A stretch of 57,881 nt of DNA from Saprospiraceae bacterium (GTDB lineage: Bacteria > Bacteroidota > Bacteroidia > Chitinophagales > Saprospiraceae). This document shows positions 9,700-20,384 of this stretch, in pieces. The notes under the pieces were generated by a model, which did no database searches, was not told where the DNA came from, and saw nothing but the letters and a program-made list of their open reading frames with translations. The DNA is taken from positions 1 through 57,881 of the forward strand of contig JADKBO010000031.1 of assembly GCA_016715105.1 (NCBI GenBank). Direction: 5' to 3'. A program made the translations under genes and the position numbers. Within the stretch, counting starts at the first letter, position 1; each line of letters starts with the position of its first letter.

Positions 9700-12600
9700 A
9701 TGAATATTTCTATCCACTTACAACAACTCAAACGCTTTTTATGGATGCTTTTGGCTTCCACGACCTTCTTTGCATGTAGCAATGGACAAGAGGAAGAGAC
9801 GGCGGGAGTAGCCCAATTTGAATTGATGAGTGAAGAACATACCCAAATAGGATTTAAAAATGACATTAAAAATACGGAAGACTTCAACATATTCAATTAT
9901 CGCAATTTTTATAATGGAGGAGGTGTAGGAATAGGAGACATCAATAATGATGGCTTAGCAGACATCTATTTTACTGCCAATATGAGTTCCAATAAGTTAT
10001 ACCTCAACAAAGGAAATTTTGTCTTTGAAGACATCACCGAAAGCGCAGGAGTTGCTTGCGCAGAAAATTGGTCAACTGGAGTAGTTATGGTTGATATCAA
10101 CAATGATCACTTTCTGGATATTTATGTTTGCAATGCTGGATTGAATGAGACCCGAACTGGAGGTCAAAAAAATAAACTTTACATCAATAATCGGGATAAT
10201 ACATTCACAGAAAAATCTGAGGAATATCAATTGGACGACGCTGGATACACCACCCATGCCGCATTTTTTGATTATGATAAAGATGGAGATTTGGATGTGT
10301 ATTTATTAAACAACAGTTTTATACCTGTAAATACGCTCAATTACAGTAATAAGCGGGAAATGAGGGCAGAAGATTGGCCAGTCAAAGATTTCTTGAAAGG
10401 CGGAGGAGATAAATTATTAAGGAATGACAATGGAATTTTTAATGATGTAAGTGAAAAATCCGGCATATTTGGTAGTCTCATTGGTTTTGGTCTGGGCGTA
10501 AACATCAGTGATGTAAACAACGATGGCTATGAAGACATTTATGTTTCAAATGATTTTTTTGAAAAAGACTATCTATACATCAACCAAAAAGATGGCAGTT
10601 TTAAGGAAGAACTCGAGACCAGAATAAAACACATCAGCATGTCGTCCATGGGTGCTGATATTGCAGATATTAATAATGATGGTTTGGTTGAAATATTTAC
10701 GACAGATATGTTACCCATCAGCGATAAAAGATTGAAAACAACTTCTTCATACGACAACGTTGATTTACAAGCTTTGAGGCGCAAACAAGGATTTTATGAT
10801 CAGTATATGCAAAACAATTTGCAATACAATACAGGAGATGGTACATTTTGCGAAATCGCTCAATACTCCAAAGTGGCAGCATCCGATTGGTCATGGGGTG
10901 CACTCATTTTTGATGCAGACAACGATGGTTTGAATGATATTTATGTTTGTAATGGCATTTATAATGACGTGATTGACCAAGATTTTATTGATTTTTTTGC
11001 CAATGAAATCAGCCAAAAGATGGCTATGAGTGGTGAGAAATCCAAAATTGATGAAATCATCAAACAAATGCCCTCCAATCCTATTGAAAATAATTTTTTC
11101 CACAATGATGGAAATTTGCAATTCAGTGACAGCGGTAAATCATTTGGATTTAAAGAGAAAAGTTTTTCGAATGGCGCTGCTTATGGAGATCTTGACAATG
11201 ATGGAGACTTGGATATGGTTGTCAATAATGTAAACCAAGCTGCATTTATTTATCGGAACCAAAGCCAAAAAGAAAGTCATCATTTACAGATTGTACTCAA
11301 AGGAGATGAAAAAAACACGTTTGCAATTGGTGCTCAAGTAAATGCATATACTTCATCGGGTATTTTAAAAAGAGAATTAATGCCCAGCAGAGGCTTCCAA
11401 AGCAGCGTCGATTATAAACTAACTTTTGGTCTGGGCAACGAGGATTATATTGACTCTCTGAGTATTTTATGGCCAAACGGCCAACTACAATGGGTCAAAA
11501 ACATACCAGTTGACACGTTACTTTCATTTGCCTTTACCGCGGGTTCAGAAGAATCAATCATTTCAAGCGATCAAATAAATACCTCCAAACCCTGGTTTAA
11601 TCAATTGCCATCCCCTTTCCTTGCACACAAAGAAAATGAATTCATTGACTTTTATTACGAACCAAATATTCCATTTAAATATTCCAGGCAAGGACCTGCA
11701 TTAGCTATAGGAGACATTGACGGAGATGGTCATGAAGATATTTTTATGGGTGGAGCAAAAGGTCAGGTTGGTCAACTTTACCTGTACGATGAATCGATTG
11801 GCAATTTCACACTCAAACCAGAAAAGGCATTCGAAAGATTCATAGCATTCGAAGATGTAGCAGCTACTTTTTTTGATGCAGATGATGATGGTGATAGAGA
11901 TCTGATCGTACTCTCTGGAGGGAATGAATCTTTACCATCAGAACTAGAAATTCTACCCAGGCTTTTCTTCAATGATGGAAAGGGCAATTTCACCATTGGC
12001 AAGTTTCCTAAAACAACCTCCAATTTATCCATTGCTTTACCAATAGATGTTGATTCAGATGGCGATCTGGATTTGTTTTTGGGCGGTGGAAATGTGACTC
12101 GAACTTTTGGACAAACTCCCGAAAGTTATTTGATGCTCAACCAGAAAGGGGTTTTTACAAAAGCAAATGCTGAATCCATGGGAAACCTCCAATTTGTTGG
12201 AAATGTGCAAGATGCAGTTTGGGAAGATCTTGACAAGGACGGAAAAAATGAATTGCTCGTTGTAGGGCATTGGTTTGCACCCACCCTATTTAAATTCGAA
12301 GCAGGTAAATTTGAATTACAAACGAATAAAATATTTGAAAATAAAAAGGTTGGTACAATGCTGTCACGGCTGATGATATTGATCACGATGGAGACATGGA
12401 TTTGCTTTTCGGCAATCTAGGAAGTAATTTCAATCTAATTCCTGATGCACAAAATCCTGTCAAATTATTTGTCAGTGACTTTGATGACAACGGAAGTCAA
12501 GATAATGTTCTGACCAAAACCATTGATGGGAAAGACAAGCCAGTCTTTTTAAAAAGAGAAGTCACTTCTCAATTAACTTTTCTAAAAAAGGAGAATCTGC

Positions 12601-13058
12601 AACACTCAAGTTTTGCTGAAAAATCAATTCAAGAGCTAATTTCCAAAGAGAAAATAAATAAAAGCATCGTCAAAGAACTAAATGAACCTAGATCTTTTGC
12701 TGCGATCAATGATGGAAAAGGTGGGTTCACTATTGTCTATTTTGACGCCATGGCACAATGGTCATGTATCAATGATTTTCTGGTGAATGATTTCGATGGA
12801 GATGGTAAAAAAGAGATATTGACTGTTGGTAATTTCCATCATTTTTCTTCAAATTTTACAAAACTAGATGGAAATTCAGGCTTGATCATGAAATATAATG
12901 GCAAGAGCTTTTTTGCTCAAACCACAGCAAAGTTTGGCTATCATTATCAAGGAGAAGCCAGAAAACTTGCATTGGTAAAACACAAAGAACATCCTGTGGT
13001 GATCACAGCCATCAATAATGACGTCGCCCTCATTCATAAAACCAATTTATATGAATAA
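9700..13058 (+). CDS. FG-GAP/VCBS-repeat, ASPIC-UnbV lipoprotein (first of pair; one frameshift)
   Basis: A CRTAC1-like protein predicted to fold as beta-propellers and carried on the surface by a lipid anchor (lipobox TFFAC). It has at least eleven calcium-loop motifs of the DxNxDG type (for example DINNDGLADIYF, DYDKDGDLDVYL, DLDNDGDLDMVV), with an ASPIC/UnbV domain in the middle (around residues 545-600, MPSRGFQSSVDYKL). The frame breaks in the A run at 12343-12347: one A is missing, and adding it restores GWYNAVTADDIDHDGDMD and a 1,119-residue protein close in size to the next gene. Its last 8 bases (ATGAATAA) contain the start of the next gene. The molecular role is unknown; as it follows SusCD it may bind or present glycans outside the cell. 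Confidence 0.88.
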
Positions 13059-16000
13059 GGCGATATTCATTCTTTTGCTTGTTTTCTTTTGTTTGTCTTG
13101 TAAAGATCAACCAGAGAAAGGCACATCTGAGCTAAAAACGAAAGCTGTCTTTGAATTGCTGGATTTCGCTCAAACGGGCATTGACTTCAATAATGTACTG
13201 AATCCCACCAACGAACGCAACATTTTTAGCTATATGTATTATTACAATGGTGGAGGTGTGGTGACTGCAGATCTCAATAATGATGGCTTGGATGATGTGG
13301 TGTTTACTGCCAATGAAGGCGAAAGTAAATTGTATATTAACAAAGGAAAATTGGCATTTCAAGATATCAGTAATTTATCAAACTTTGTTTTTGATGGGTT
13401 CTCTACCGGTATCAATGTCATCGATATCAATAATGATGGGCTTAAAGACATTTACATCTGTCAAGTAAATTTCGAGCCCATTTTCAAAGGGATCAATAAA
13501 TTATTTGTTTGTTCGGAAATTGACTCAAGCGGTATTCCGCATTATGTGGAATCTGCCGCTGTGTATGGTCTGAATTTTCAAGGATTTTCTACACAATCTG
13601 CTTTTGCGGATTTTGACATGGACGGAGATTTGGATTTATTTCTCCTTAATCACAGCATTCATAAAAATGGCACATTTGGAGAAAGATCCAGAAACATTGG
13701 GAAATATCATCCAACTTCTGGAGATCGTCTGTTTAGAAATGACGGGAAAAAATTTGTAGACATCACTCAAAAATCAGGCATACACAGCAGTGCACTAGGT
13801 TATGGATTAGGGGTAAAAATCAGTGATCTCAATTTAGATGGATTACCAGATATTTATGTGGGAAATGACTTCCATGAAAACGATTATTTGTACATCAATC
13901 AAGGCAATTGTGTATTCAAAGATATGGTCGATTCTTCTTTGATGCACACTTCCAGGTTTACAATGGGTGTTGACATTGCCGATATCAACAACGATTTGCA
14001 ACCAGATATTTTTAGCCTGGACATGTTGCCTGCTGACTATGAAATGCTCAAGAGATCAGAAGGTGAAGATCCTTATAACATCTATCAATTCAAATTGAAA
14101 CAAGGTTACAACCATCAATATTCCAGAAATAATTTACAGCTCAATAGGGGTAACGGATTATTTTCTGAAGTAGGTCAATTGGCTGGTGTGCATGCTTCAG
14201 ATTGGTCATGGGGCACCATCATCCAAGACTTTGACAATGATGGACAAAGGGATATTTTCATCACCAATGGAATCCCAAGGAGGATGAACGACATCGATTA
14301 TATTGACTTTATTGTTGACGATGTTTTACAAGAAAAAATTGAGCGGAAGGAATTTGACGAATCTGATTTGACAGTGCTTCAAAAACTTCCAGAAATAAAA
14401 ATCCCCAATGTTTTATTTCTCCAAGGTGAAAATTTAAAATTTAACAACGCTGCCTCTGCGATTAAATCAGATAAGGGAACTTTCTCAAATGGGTTGGCTT
14501 ATGCGGATTTTGACAAAGATGGAGATTTAGAAATTGTGACAAACAACATCAATGATGGTGTATCTTTTTATAAAAATTTGTCGGTAGAAAACGGGCAAAA
14601 ATCATTGAATAAAGTGGTGCTTAAAGGACCAGCTTCAAACCCTGAAGCAATTGGAAGTAAAATCATTGCTTTTACCAAAGGACGGGTCAGTATAACGGAG
14701 AATTTCAAAGAGTCTGGATATTTATCAGCATCGCACATCGACAATTATATTTCCACGATTGACAATCAAAAACCGGATTCTTTGTGGGTAATTTGGTTTG
14801 ATGGTACGATTACCAAAGTGAATACTGTAGCAGAAAACAACAATTCTATTCAGTATGAAAAATCACTCAGTCGATTTGACTTTTCTTTACTGAATAAACT
14901 TTGTGAAAATCCCCCACTCGACTTGAAAGTAGAAAATTTTCCATATAGCCATGAGGAGAATCCATTTGTAGAATTTGATCGGGAATTTTTGATGCCTATG
15001 ATGACTTCAACAGAAGGCCCCGCAATGAGTGTTTATCATGATGCTGCTTTAAAAATAGATTATATTTATTTGGGGAATGCTCGGTTTAAAAAACCAAAAT
15101 TGCTGACTTGGAATGGTGTTTCGATGCAAGATGTGACTCCAGATTGCATGACCAATGATAGTCTTTTCGAAGATGTTTGTGCTGAGTTTTTTGACGCCAA
15201 TAAAGATGGTAGAATGGACTTAGTAGTTTGTTCGGGTGGAAGTGAATTTTACACAACTTCTGAATTTAACACGCCACGATTATATCTCAATCTGAAAGAT
15301 GGTTGGGTAAAGGCAAAAACTGCGTTTGATCCTAGTTTGCAAATCAATGCCTCAGACATTATGGTGGAAGATGTCAATGAGGATGGTTTTGAAGATTTGA
15401 TTGTTTTTGGTCGAAATCTTCCATGGCAATATGGACTTGATGCACCAAGCAAAATATTGATCAACTCAAAAAACAATGTTTTTAAAGACGAGTCAAAGTC
15501 TTATTTGAACAGTGAACAAGCTGTAGGAATGGTCACTGATGCAGAGCTAGGCGATCTGGATGGCGACGGTGATCGAGACATAGTTGTTGCCACAGAATGG
15601 AATGGATTGAAAATCTGGACTAAAGAAGGAAAGAGATATACCGTTTCAGAAATGTCGATTCCAAAAGGACTTTATCATTGTGTAAAATTGGAAGACATCG
15701 ACGGAGATGGTGATTTAGACATCTTTGTTGGTAATCTGGGTTTGAATAGTAAATGGCATGCTGATTCAACTTTTGCTTTAAATATGTATGTGGATGATTT
15801 TGATCAAAATGGAAAATCAGAACAAATCATCTCACTTTATGATAATGGCCGCGAAGTTCCTTTTGCGACGATGAAAGAACTCGTAAAACAAATGCCCTCA
15901 CTGAAAAAGAAATTTATTTATGCCAGTGATTTCTCTAAATTGACATTGAATGACATTTGGTCAAAAGAGGCCCTGAGCAAATCAAAAATTTACCGTATTT

Positions 16001-16380
16001 CAAAGTTGGAATCAGGAATTTATGAAAACAAAAAGAATGAATTTGTATATCATGCATTGCCAGTAGAAGCGCAATTTAGCAAAGTGATGGATGCAATTTT
16101 TGTGGATGTTGATGGTGACGAAAAAAAAGACATCATACTCGGCAGTAATTATTATGAAATGAATGCTCAAATAGGCAGAATGGATGCTGACCCTGGTACT
16201 GTTTTGATGAATAAAGGAAATTGGAATTTCGAAGCTAAAACATTTAATACCAATCAATTACGAGGACAAATCAGGCAATTTAAATGGCTCAATGGTAATG
16301 TGTGGATTGCAAAAAACAATGGCAAATTATCTAGAATAGAAATTGAAGGAAATAAGGGAATAATAAACAATATGAAATAA
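13051..16380 (+). CDS. FG-GAP/VCBS-repeat, ASPIC-UnbV lipoprotein (second of pair)
   Basis: This 1,109-residue lipoprotein is a divergent paralogue of the preceding gene. The start is the ATG at 13051, which gives a clean lipoprotein signal (lipobox FCLSC) and overlaps the previous stop by 8 bases. An earlier in-frame ATG at 13018 would add eleven unlike residues. Calcium-loop repeats include DLNNDGLDDVVF, DINNDGLKDIYI, DFDMDGDLDLFL, DLDGDGDRDIVV and DIDGDGDLDIFV, and a degenerate ASPIC/UnbV-like region lies mid-protein. It is intact. The shared start of both proteins (NGGGV followed by a D-N-NNDGL loop) shows that they arose by duplication. They may form a heteromeric surface complex with SusCD, but no function is proven for such pairs. 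Confidence 0.9.
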   Translation: MNKAIFILLLVFFCLSCKDQPEKGTSELKTKAVFELLDFAQTGIDFNNVLNPTNERNIFSYMYYYNGGGVVTADLNNDGLDDVVFTANEGESKLYINKGKLAFQDISNLSNFVFDGFSTGINVIDINNDGLKDIYICQVNFEPIFKGINKLFVCSEIDSSGIPHYVESAAVYGLNFQGFSTQSAFADFDMDGDLDLFLLNHSIHKNGTFGERSRNIGKYHPTSGDRLFRNDGKKFVDITQKSGIHSSALGYGLGVKISDLNLDGLPDIYVGNDFHENDYLYINQGNCVFKDMVDSSLMHTSRFTMGVDIADINNDLQPDIFSLDMLPADYEMLKRSEGEDPYNIYQFKLKQGYNHQYSRNNLQLNRGNGLFSEVGQLAGVHASDWSWGTIIQDFDNDGQRDIFITNGIPRRMNDIDYIDFIVDDVLQEKIERKEFDESDLTVLQKLPEIKIPNVLFLQGENLKFNNAASAIKSDKGTFSNGLAYADFDKDGDLEIVTNNINDGVSFYKNLSVENGQKSLNKVVLKGPASNPEAIGSKIIAFTKGRVSITENFKESGYLSASHIDNYISTIDNQKPDSLWVIWFDGTITKVNTVAENNNSIQYEKSLSRFDFSLLNKLCENPPLDLKVENFPYSHEENPFVEFDREFLMPMMTSTEGPAMSVYHDAALKIDYIYLGNARFKKPKLLTWNGVSMQDVTPDCMTNDSLFEDVCAEFFDANKDGRMDLVVCSGGSEFYTTSEFNTPRLYLNLKDGWVKAKTAFDPSLQINASDIMVEDVNEDGFEDLIVFGRNLPWQYGLDAPSKILINSKNNVFKDESKSYLNSEQAVGMVTDAELGDLDGDGDRDIVVATEWNGLKIWTKEGKRYTVSEMSIPKGLYHCVKLEDIDGDGDLDIFVGNLGLNSKWHADSTFALNMYVDDFDQNGKSEQIISLYDNGREVPFATMKELVKQMPSLKKKFIYASDFSKLTLNDIWSKEALSKSKIYRISKLESGIYENKKNEFVYHALPVEAQFSKVMDAIFVDVDGDEKKDIILGSNYYEMNAQIGRMDADPGTVLMNKGNWNFEAKTFNTNQLRGQIRQFKWLNGNVWIAKNNGKLSRIEIEGNKGIINNMK

Positions 16381-16404
16381 TAGAAGTAATGGGACAACAC
16401 GCCA

Positions 16405-17583
16405 ATGATATTTTTATATCGCGCACTTCACCAAATCAGAAATGCATGCACAGACCAGGGAATACTTGCTGGAACAATTGATGCTGACAATTATCGAAGA
16501 ATTTGGGCTAGAGATGGGATCGTTGGCGGTTTAGCAGGAATTCTTAGTGGCGATAAAATCATCATTGAAGGGCTCGGTAATACACTTTCTACCTTATGGA
16601 AAGCCCGTGATCAAAAACTTGGTACCATACCGAGTAATGTTGATCCAAGCGGCGAACAGGTAAGTTTCGGTTCATTGGTTGGACGAGTAGATGCCACAAC
16701 CTGGTTTCTGGTCGGTGCTGCCCAATACATTATACAATCCAATGATCTTTCAGGATTAGAATTTTTACAAAAAGATATCAAAAAAGAATTTCAATTATTA
16801 AGAGCTTGGGAATTCAATGGCAAACATCTGATTTACACACCCATGAGCGGTAATTGGGCAGATGAATATCCATATCACGGATATTTGTTGTACGACAATT
16901 TATTGTATTTCTGGGCGACTAGCCTTTGGGGCGAATTATTGAATGATCACGAATTGAAGCTCAAAGCGCATAACATCAAAACTGCTATTTTAATCAATTT
17001 CTGGATGACACCTGATTTGCTTTCTAAGGCATACCACAAAGGTTTGTATGAAAGAAATCTGGAAGATCAACCGCCTTATTTCATCAGTGGTTTTCACCCG
17101 GGCGGTATTTTCAAAAGATTTGATGCAGCAGGAAATGCCCTTGCTTTAATGTTGGGTTTTTTCTCCAAAGACCAATTATCCTTATTCCAAAAGTTCCTCA
17201 CTGAGCTTTGGACAATTGAGGAATTCTCAGGTTTCATTCCTGCTTTTTGGCCCATTATTGATCAACATGATGAAGATTGGCCAGCCATCGCTCATAATTA
17301 TAATTACCAATTCAAAAATCAACCACACCACTTCCACAATGGGGGTATTTGGCCCGTATGGATGGGACTTACCGCTCTTGGATTGAGAATGAATGGTTTA
17401 ACTGCAGAAGCAGATACAATAAAAGAGAGATATGAAGCTTTTCTGATTGCTGAAGATTTCGCATTTTCAGAATATATTGATTCCCAATCATTTACAGGCA
17501 AAGGTCAAAAGCCCTTGACCTATTCAGCTTCAGGATTTGTTTTCTGTAGCTCCAATCATTTTTCTAACCTTATAACCAAGTAA
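16405..17583 (+). CDS. GH100-like (alpha/alpha)6 glycosidase, candidate invertase
   Basis: A 392-residue protein with no signal peptide, so cytoplasmic. The order of motifs NYRRIWARDG (about residues 29-38), SGNWADEYPYHG (about 148-159) and FHNGGIWPVWMGL (about 310-322) resembles GH100 neutral/alkaline invertases and related six-hairpin glycosidases sometimes labelled amylo-alpha-1,6-glucosidase. GH100 enzymes split sucrose into glucose and fructose. A gap of only 4 bases to the following kinase and the nearby SLC45-like transporter support intracellular splitting of an imported disaccharide with phosphorylation of a product. The family call is by motif recognition and the substrate is inference. 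Confidence 0.72.
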   Translation: MIFLYRALHQIRNACTDQGILAGTIDADNYRRIWARDGIVGGLAGILSGDKIIIEGLGNTLSTLWKARDQKLGTIPSNVDPSGEQVSFGSLVGRVDATTWFLVGAAQYIIQSNDLSGLEFLQKDIKKEFQLLRAWEFNGKHLIYTPMSGNWADEYPYHGYLLYDNLLYFWATSLWGELLNDHELKLKAHNIKTAILINFWMTPDLLSKAYHKGLYERNLEDQPPYFISGFHPGGIFKRFDAAGNALALMLGFFSKDQLSLFQKFLTELWTIEEFSGFIPAFWPIIDQHDEDWPAIAHNYNYQFKNQPHHFHNGGIWPVWMGLTALGLRMNGLTAEADTIKERYEAFLIAEDFAFSEYIDSQSFTGKGQKPLTYSASGFVFCSSNHFSNLITK

Positions 17584-17587
17584 TCAA

Positions 17588-18226
17588 ATGATAGGAGATC
17601 ACATAGAATTAAAGGCGGAATACTTAAACTTAGCAAATCAGGTTTTGGCTAAAATATCAGATAATATTGGAGCAAAACCCTTTGCAATTTCCATATCTGG
17701 GGAAAGTGGTTCTGGTAAATCAACCTTGGCTGTGGCTTTGGCAGAACTACTAGATAGAGCAAACCAACCTAATATCATTCTCCACATGGATGATTATTTT
17801 AAATTACCTCCTTTGTCAAACCATAAAAATCGAGAAAAAAATCTCGAAAATGTTGGCCAACATGAAGTGTTTTTAGATTTATTGGACAACCACATTGAGT
17901 ACATTAAATTCAATAAATACAATCAACTCATCAAACCACTCTCTGATTATGCAAGTGACGAAATCAGAGAAGAAGTGGTAAAAATCAATCAAAATTCAGT
18001 AATCATCGTAGAAGGAACCTATACAACCTTGCTCCAAAATATAGATATAAAAATATTTATTGACAGAGATTACAAAAGCACATTAGAAAATAGAAAGAAA
18101 AGGGCAAGAGATCCCATAACTCCATTTGTTGAAAAAGTACTAGCCATAGAACACGTAATCATCAGTAGACACAAAACACTTTCTGACATCATTATAGATC
18201 AAAACTATCAAATTAAAAACACTTAA
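17588..18226 (+). CDS. Uridine-kinase-like P-loop kinase
   Basis: A 212-residue cytoplasmic kinase of the uridine kinase/phosphoribulokinase class. The Walker A motif GESGSGKST lies near residues 38-46, a substrate-site Asp follows in LHMDDYFKLPP (about 71-81), and VIIVEGTYT (about 138-146) and RKKRARDP (about 175-182) complete the usual fold. Its place between a GH100-like glycosidase and a sugar transporter suggests that it phosphorylates a sugar released in the cell rather than uridine, but nothing in the sequence settles the substrate. It starts 4 bases after the preceding stop. Confidence 0.75.
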   Translation: MIGDHIELKAEYLNLANQVLAKISDNIGAKPFAISISGESGSGKSTLAVALAELLDRANQPNIILHMDDYFKLPPLSNHKNREKNLENVGQHEVFLDLLDNHIEYIKFNKYNQLIKPLSDYASDEIREEVVKINQNSVIIVEGTYTTLLQNIDIKIFIDRDYKSTLENRKKRARDPITPFVEKVLAIEHVIISRHKTLSDIIIDQNYQIKNT

Positions 18227-18266
18227 TCACTTCATTTTCAATCAGATATAAGTCCAACATAAAGCC

Positions 18267-19595
18267 ATGAATTTCAAACCTAAAATGACATTTTCCCAAA
18301 TCATCAACATGAACGTTGGCTTTTTGGGAATCCAATACAGTTTTGGCCTACAACAAAGTGCTGTAAACCCCATTTATGACATGTTGGGAGCAAGCCCCGA
18401 CGAAATTCCTATTTTGAATCTCGCGGGGCCACTTACAGGTTTGATCATTCAGCCCATCATCGGAGCCTTGAGTGATAAAACATGGAGTGATAAGTGGGGA
18501 AGAAGAAAACCTTACTTTCTGATTGGCGCCATTCTTTGTAGCATTACATTGCTCATTTATCCTTTTTCGTCTTCACTATGGATGGCGGCTGGACTCTTGT
18601 GGATTTTGGATGCTGGAAATAATACTGCCATGGAACCCTACAGAGCTTTCATAGCTGACAATTTGGATGCAAAGCAGCAAGGATTAGGATTTCAGGCCCA
18701 GAGTTTTTTCACAGGTTTGGGGCAGACCTTGGCAAATCTTTCTTTGTTTATATTCCCTTTAATGTTTACTGGCTATTTAGGCAAATTACCGACTTGGGTT
18801 TATGCTTCATTTTTTCTAGGAGCCTTTTGTTCGATCACAAGCATTCTTTGGAGTTTAAAAACCACCAAAGAAATTCCACCTGACGCCGCGGAATTGGAAA
18901 GGATCAGAAATGCCAATCATGGATTTTTATCACCATTTGTAGAAATTTTTGGAGCAATAAAAGATATGCCAAAGGTCATGTGGCAACTTTCATTGGTATA
19001 CCTTTTTCAATGGTATGCATTATTCTGTTATTGGCAAAACTCTTCAAAAAGTGTTGCTTTATCTGTGTGGAATGCTACTCCAGGGTCAGATCCACTCAGA
19101 TATGAGGAAGCTGTAAGCTGGACAGGTCTCATCAACGGATGGTATAATATTGTCACATTCCTTACTGCCTTTTTGCTTGCAAAACTGGCTAGTCAACATT
19201 CACCAAAATGGGTTCATATAGTATGTTTGTTGCTAGCGGCGACTGGTTTCTTATTTTTTCCTTGGTTGAGCAATAAGTATTTATTGATAGTTGCAATCAC
19301 AGGTTTTGGTATAGGCTGGGCTTCCATGATGGGTATACCTTATTTAATGGTTGTTTCAGAAATTCCTAAAGAAAGATATGGTGTTTACATGGGCATTATC
19401 AATATGATGATTGTGTTGCCAATGATTTTACAAAATGTGACTTTTGGTTATATCTTAGAACATTTCCTTCACAATGATTCCAGACTTGCCATCACATTTG
19501 CAGGAGTATTGTTGATTCTAGCAGCTATTGCGACAGCTTTGATATCCGTAAAAAAAGGAGATAAAGTAAACACCATTTTACCTACTTCACATTAA
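18267..19595 (+). CDS. SLC45/GPH-type major facilitator sugar transporter
   Basis: A 442-residue inner-membrane protein with about twelve hydrophobic segments. The loop SDKWGRRKPYFLIGA (about residues 77-91) after LIIQPIIGALSDKTW is typical of the glycoside-pentoside-hexuronide/SLC45 group, which includes plant sucrose carriers and bacterial maltose and sucrose permeases, normally coupled to protons. It is last in the operon, 40 bases after the kinase and convergent with the SDR gene. It should carry into the cytoplasm the disaccharide delivered to the periplasm by SusCD, for use by the GH100-like enzyme. Sucrose versus maltose cannot be decided from the sequence. Confidence 0.85.
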   Translation: MNFKPKMTFSQIINMNVGFLGIQYSFGLQQSAVNPIYDMLGASPDEIPILNLAGPLTGLIIQPIIGALSDKTWSDKWGRRKPYFLIGAILCSITLLIYPFSSSLWMAAGLLWILDAGNNTAMEPYRAFIADNLDAKQQGLGFQAQSFFTGLGQTLANLSLFIFPLMFTGYLGKLPTWVYASFFLGAFCSITSILWSLKTTKEIPPDAAELERIRNANHGFLSPFVEIFGAIKDMPKVMWQLSLVYLFQWYALFCYWQNSSKSVALSVWNATPGSDPLRYEEAVSWTGLINGWYNIVTFLTAFLLAKLASQHSPKWVHIVCLLLAATGFLFFPWLSNKYLLIVAITGFGIGWASMMGIPYLMVVSEIPKERYGVYMGIINMMIVLPMILQNVTFGYILEHFLHNDSRLAITFAGVLLILAAIATALISVKKGDKVNTILPTSH

Positions 19596-19605
19596 TAGTC
19601 GTGCA

Positions 19606-20382
19606 TTAACCCATTGTACCTTTGATAACTCCTCCATCCATGCTGATCGTTTGACCAGTGATGAATTTGCTATGTGGCGAAAGGATCCACGCCACCATAC
19701 TTGCTAAATCGCGAGCATCTCCCAAGAAGCCCACTTTTACTTCTTTGGTAATCAACAATTTGGCTTCCTTTTCACTGATATCCAGATTGGTAGCTTTGTT
19801 TTTGACCAATCGATCGATGGCTGGAGTATCGTGATAACCAGGTGCAATGACATTGGCTGTAATACCTTTGCTTGCCACTTCTTGCGAAAGTGTTTTCACC
19901 ATTCCTACCACTGCAAGCCTCATGGAATTACTCAAAACAAGATTTTCAAGCGGTTGTTTTACAGTTGAACTTTCCATGTAAACCAGTCTACCATAATTTT
20001 GGTCTAAAAAAATGTCAAGGGCTTCTTTAGTAATTTTTATTTTCCACCTCAAAAGTGACTCATACGCTTTATCCCAATCCGTAATTTCTGTATCCAGAAA
20101 AGACATGGCTGGCGGGCCACCTGCATTAATCACTATTCCTTCTAGACTTCTCCCTGCTATTTTTCTAAATATTTCAGATATGACTGCATCAGTAGATATA
20201 TCTCCTGCGACTACTTCTACCCTATTGCCATACAAATCACCCAAATGATCGAGTGCCTTTTCTCCCCTTGCATTGACAATTAATTGTGCGCCTTCTTGTA
20301 ACAAAGTTTCTACAATTGCCAAACCAAAACCACTGGTACCTCCTGTTACAACAAAGAGTTTATCCTCTATTTGTAGATCCAT
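19606..20382 (-). CDS. Atypical short-chain dehydrogenase/reductase
   Basis: This 258-residue Rossmann-fold protein has the cofactor motif TGGTSGFG (about residues 13-20), the NAGG motif (INAGGPPA, about 85-92) and a C-terminal TGQTISMDGG block usual for FabG-like SDRs. The normal catalytic YxxxK is absent: the aligned stretch reads LVLSNSMRLAV (near 148-158), where Tyr and Lys are replaced. Many SDRs with this LSNxxR form exist and are often annotated as 3-oxoacyl-ACP reductases, but their chemistry is uncertain. It forms a pair with the TerB-like gene 2 bases upstream and is convergent with the sugar operon, so it is not clearly part of it. Confidence 0.85.
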   Translation of the reverse strand: MDLQIEDKLFVVTGGTSGFGLAIVETLLQEGAQLIVNARGEKALDHLGDLYGNRVEVVAGDISTDAVISEIFRKIAGRSLEGIVINAGGPPAMSFLDTEITDWDKAYESLLRWKIKITKEALDIFLDQNYGRLVYMESSTVKQPLENLVLSNSMRLAVVGMVKTLSQEVASKGITANVIAPGYHDTPAIDRLVKNKATNLDISEKEAKLLITKEVKVGFLGDARDLASMVAWILSPHSKFITGQTISMDGGVIKGTMG

Positions 20383-20384
20383 CT

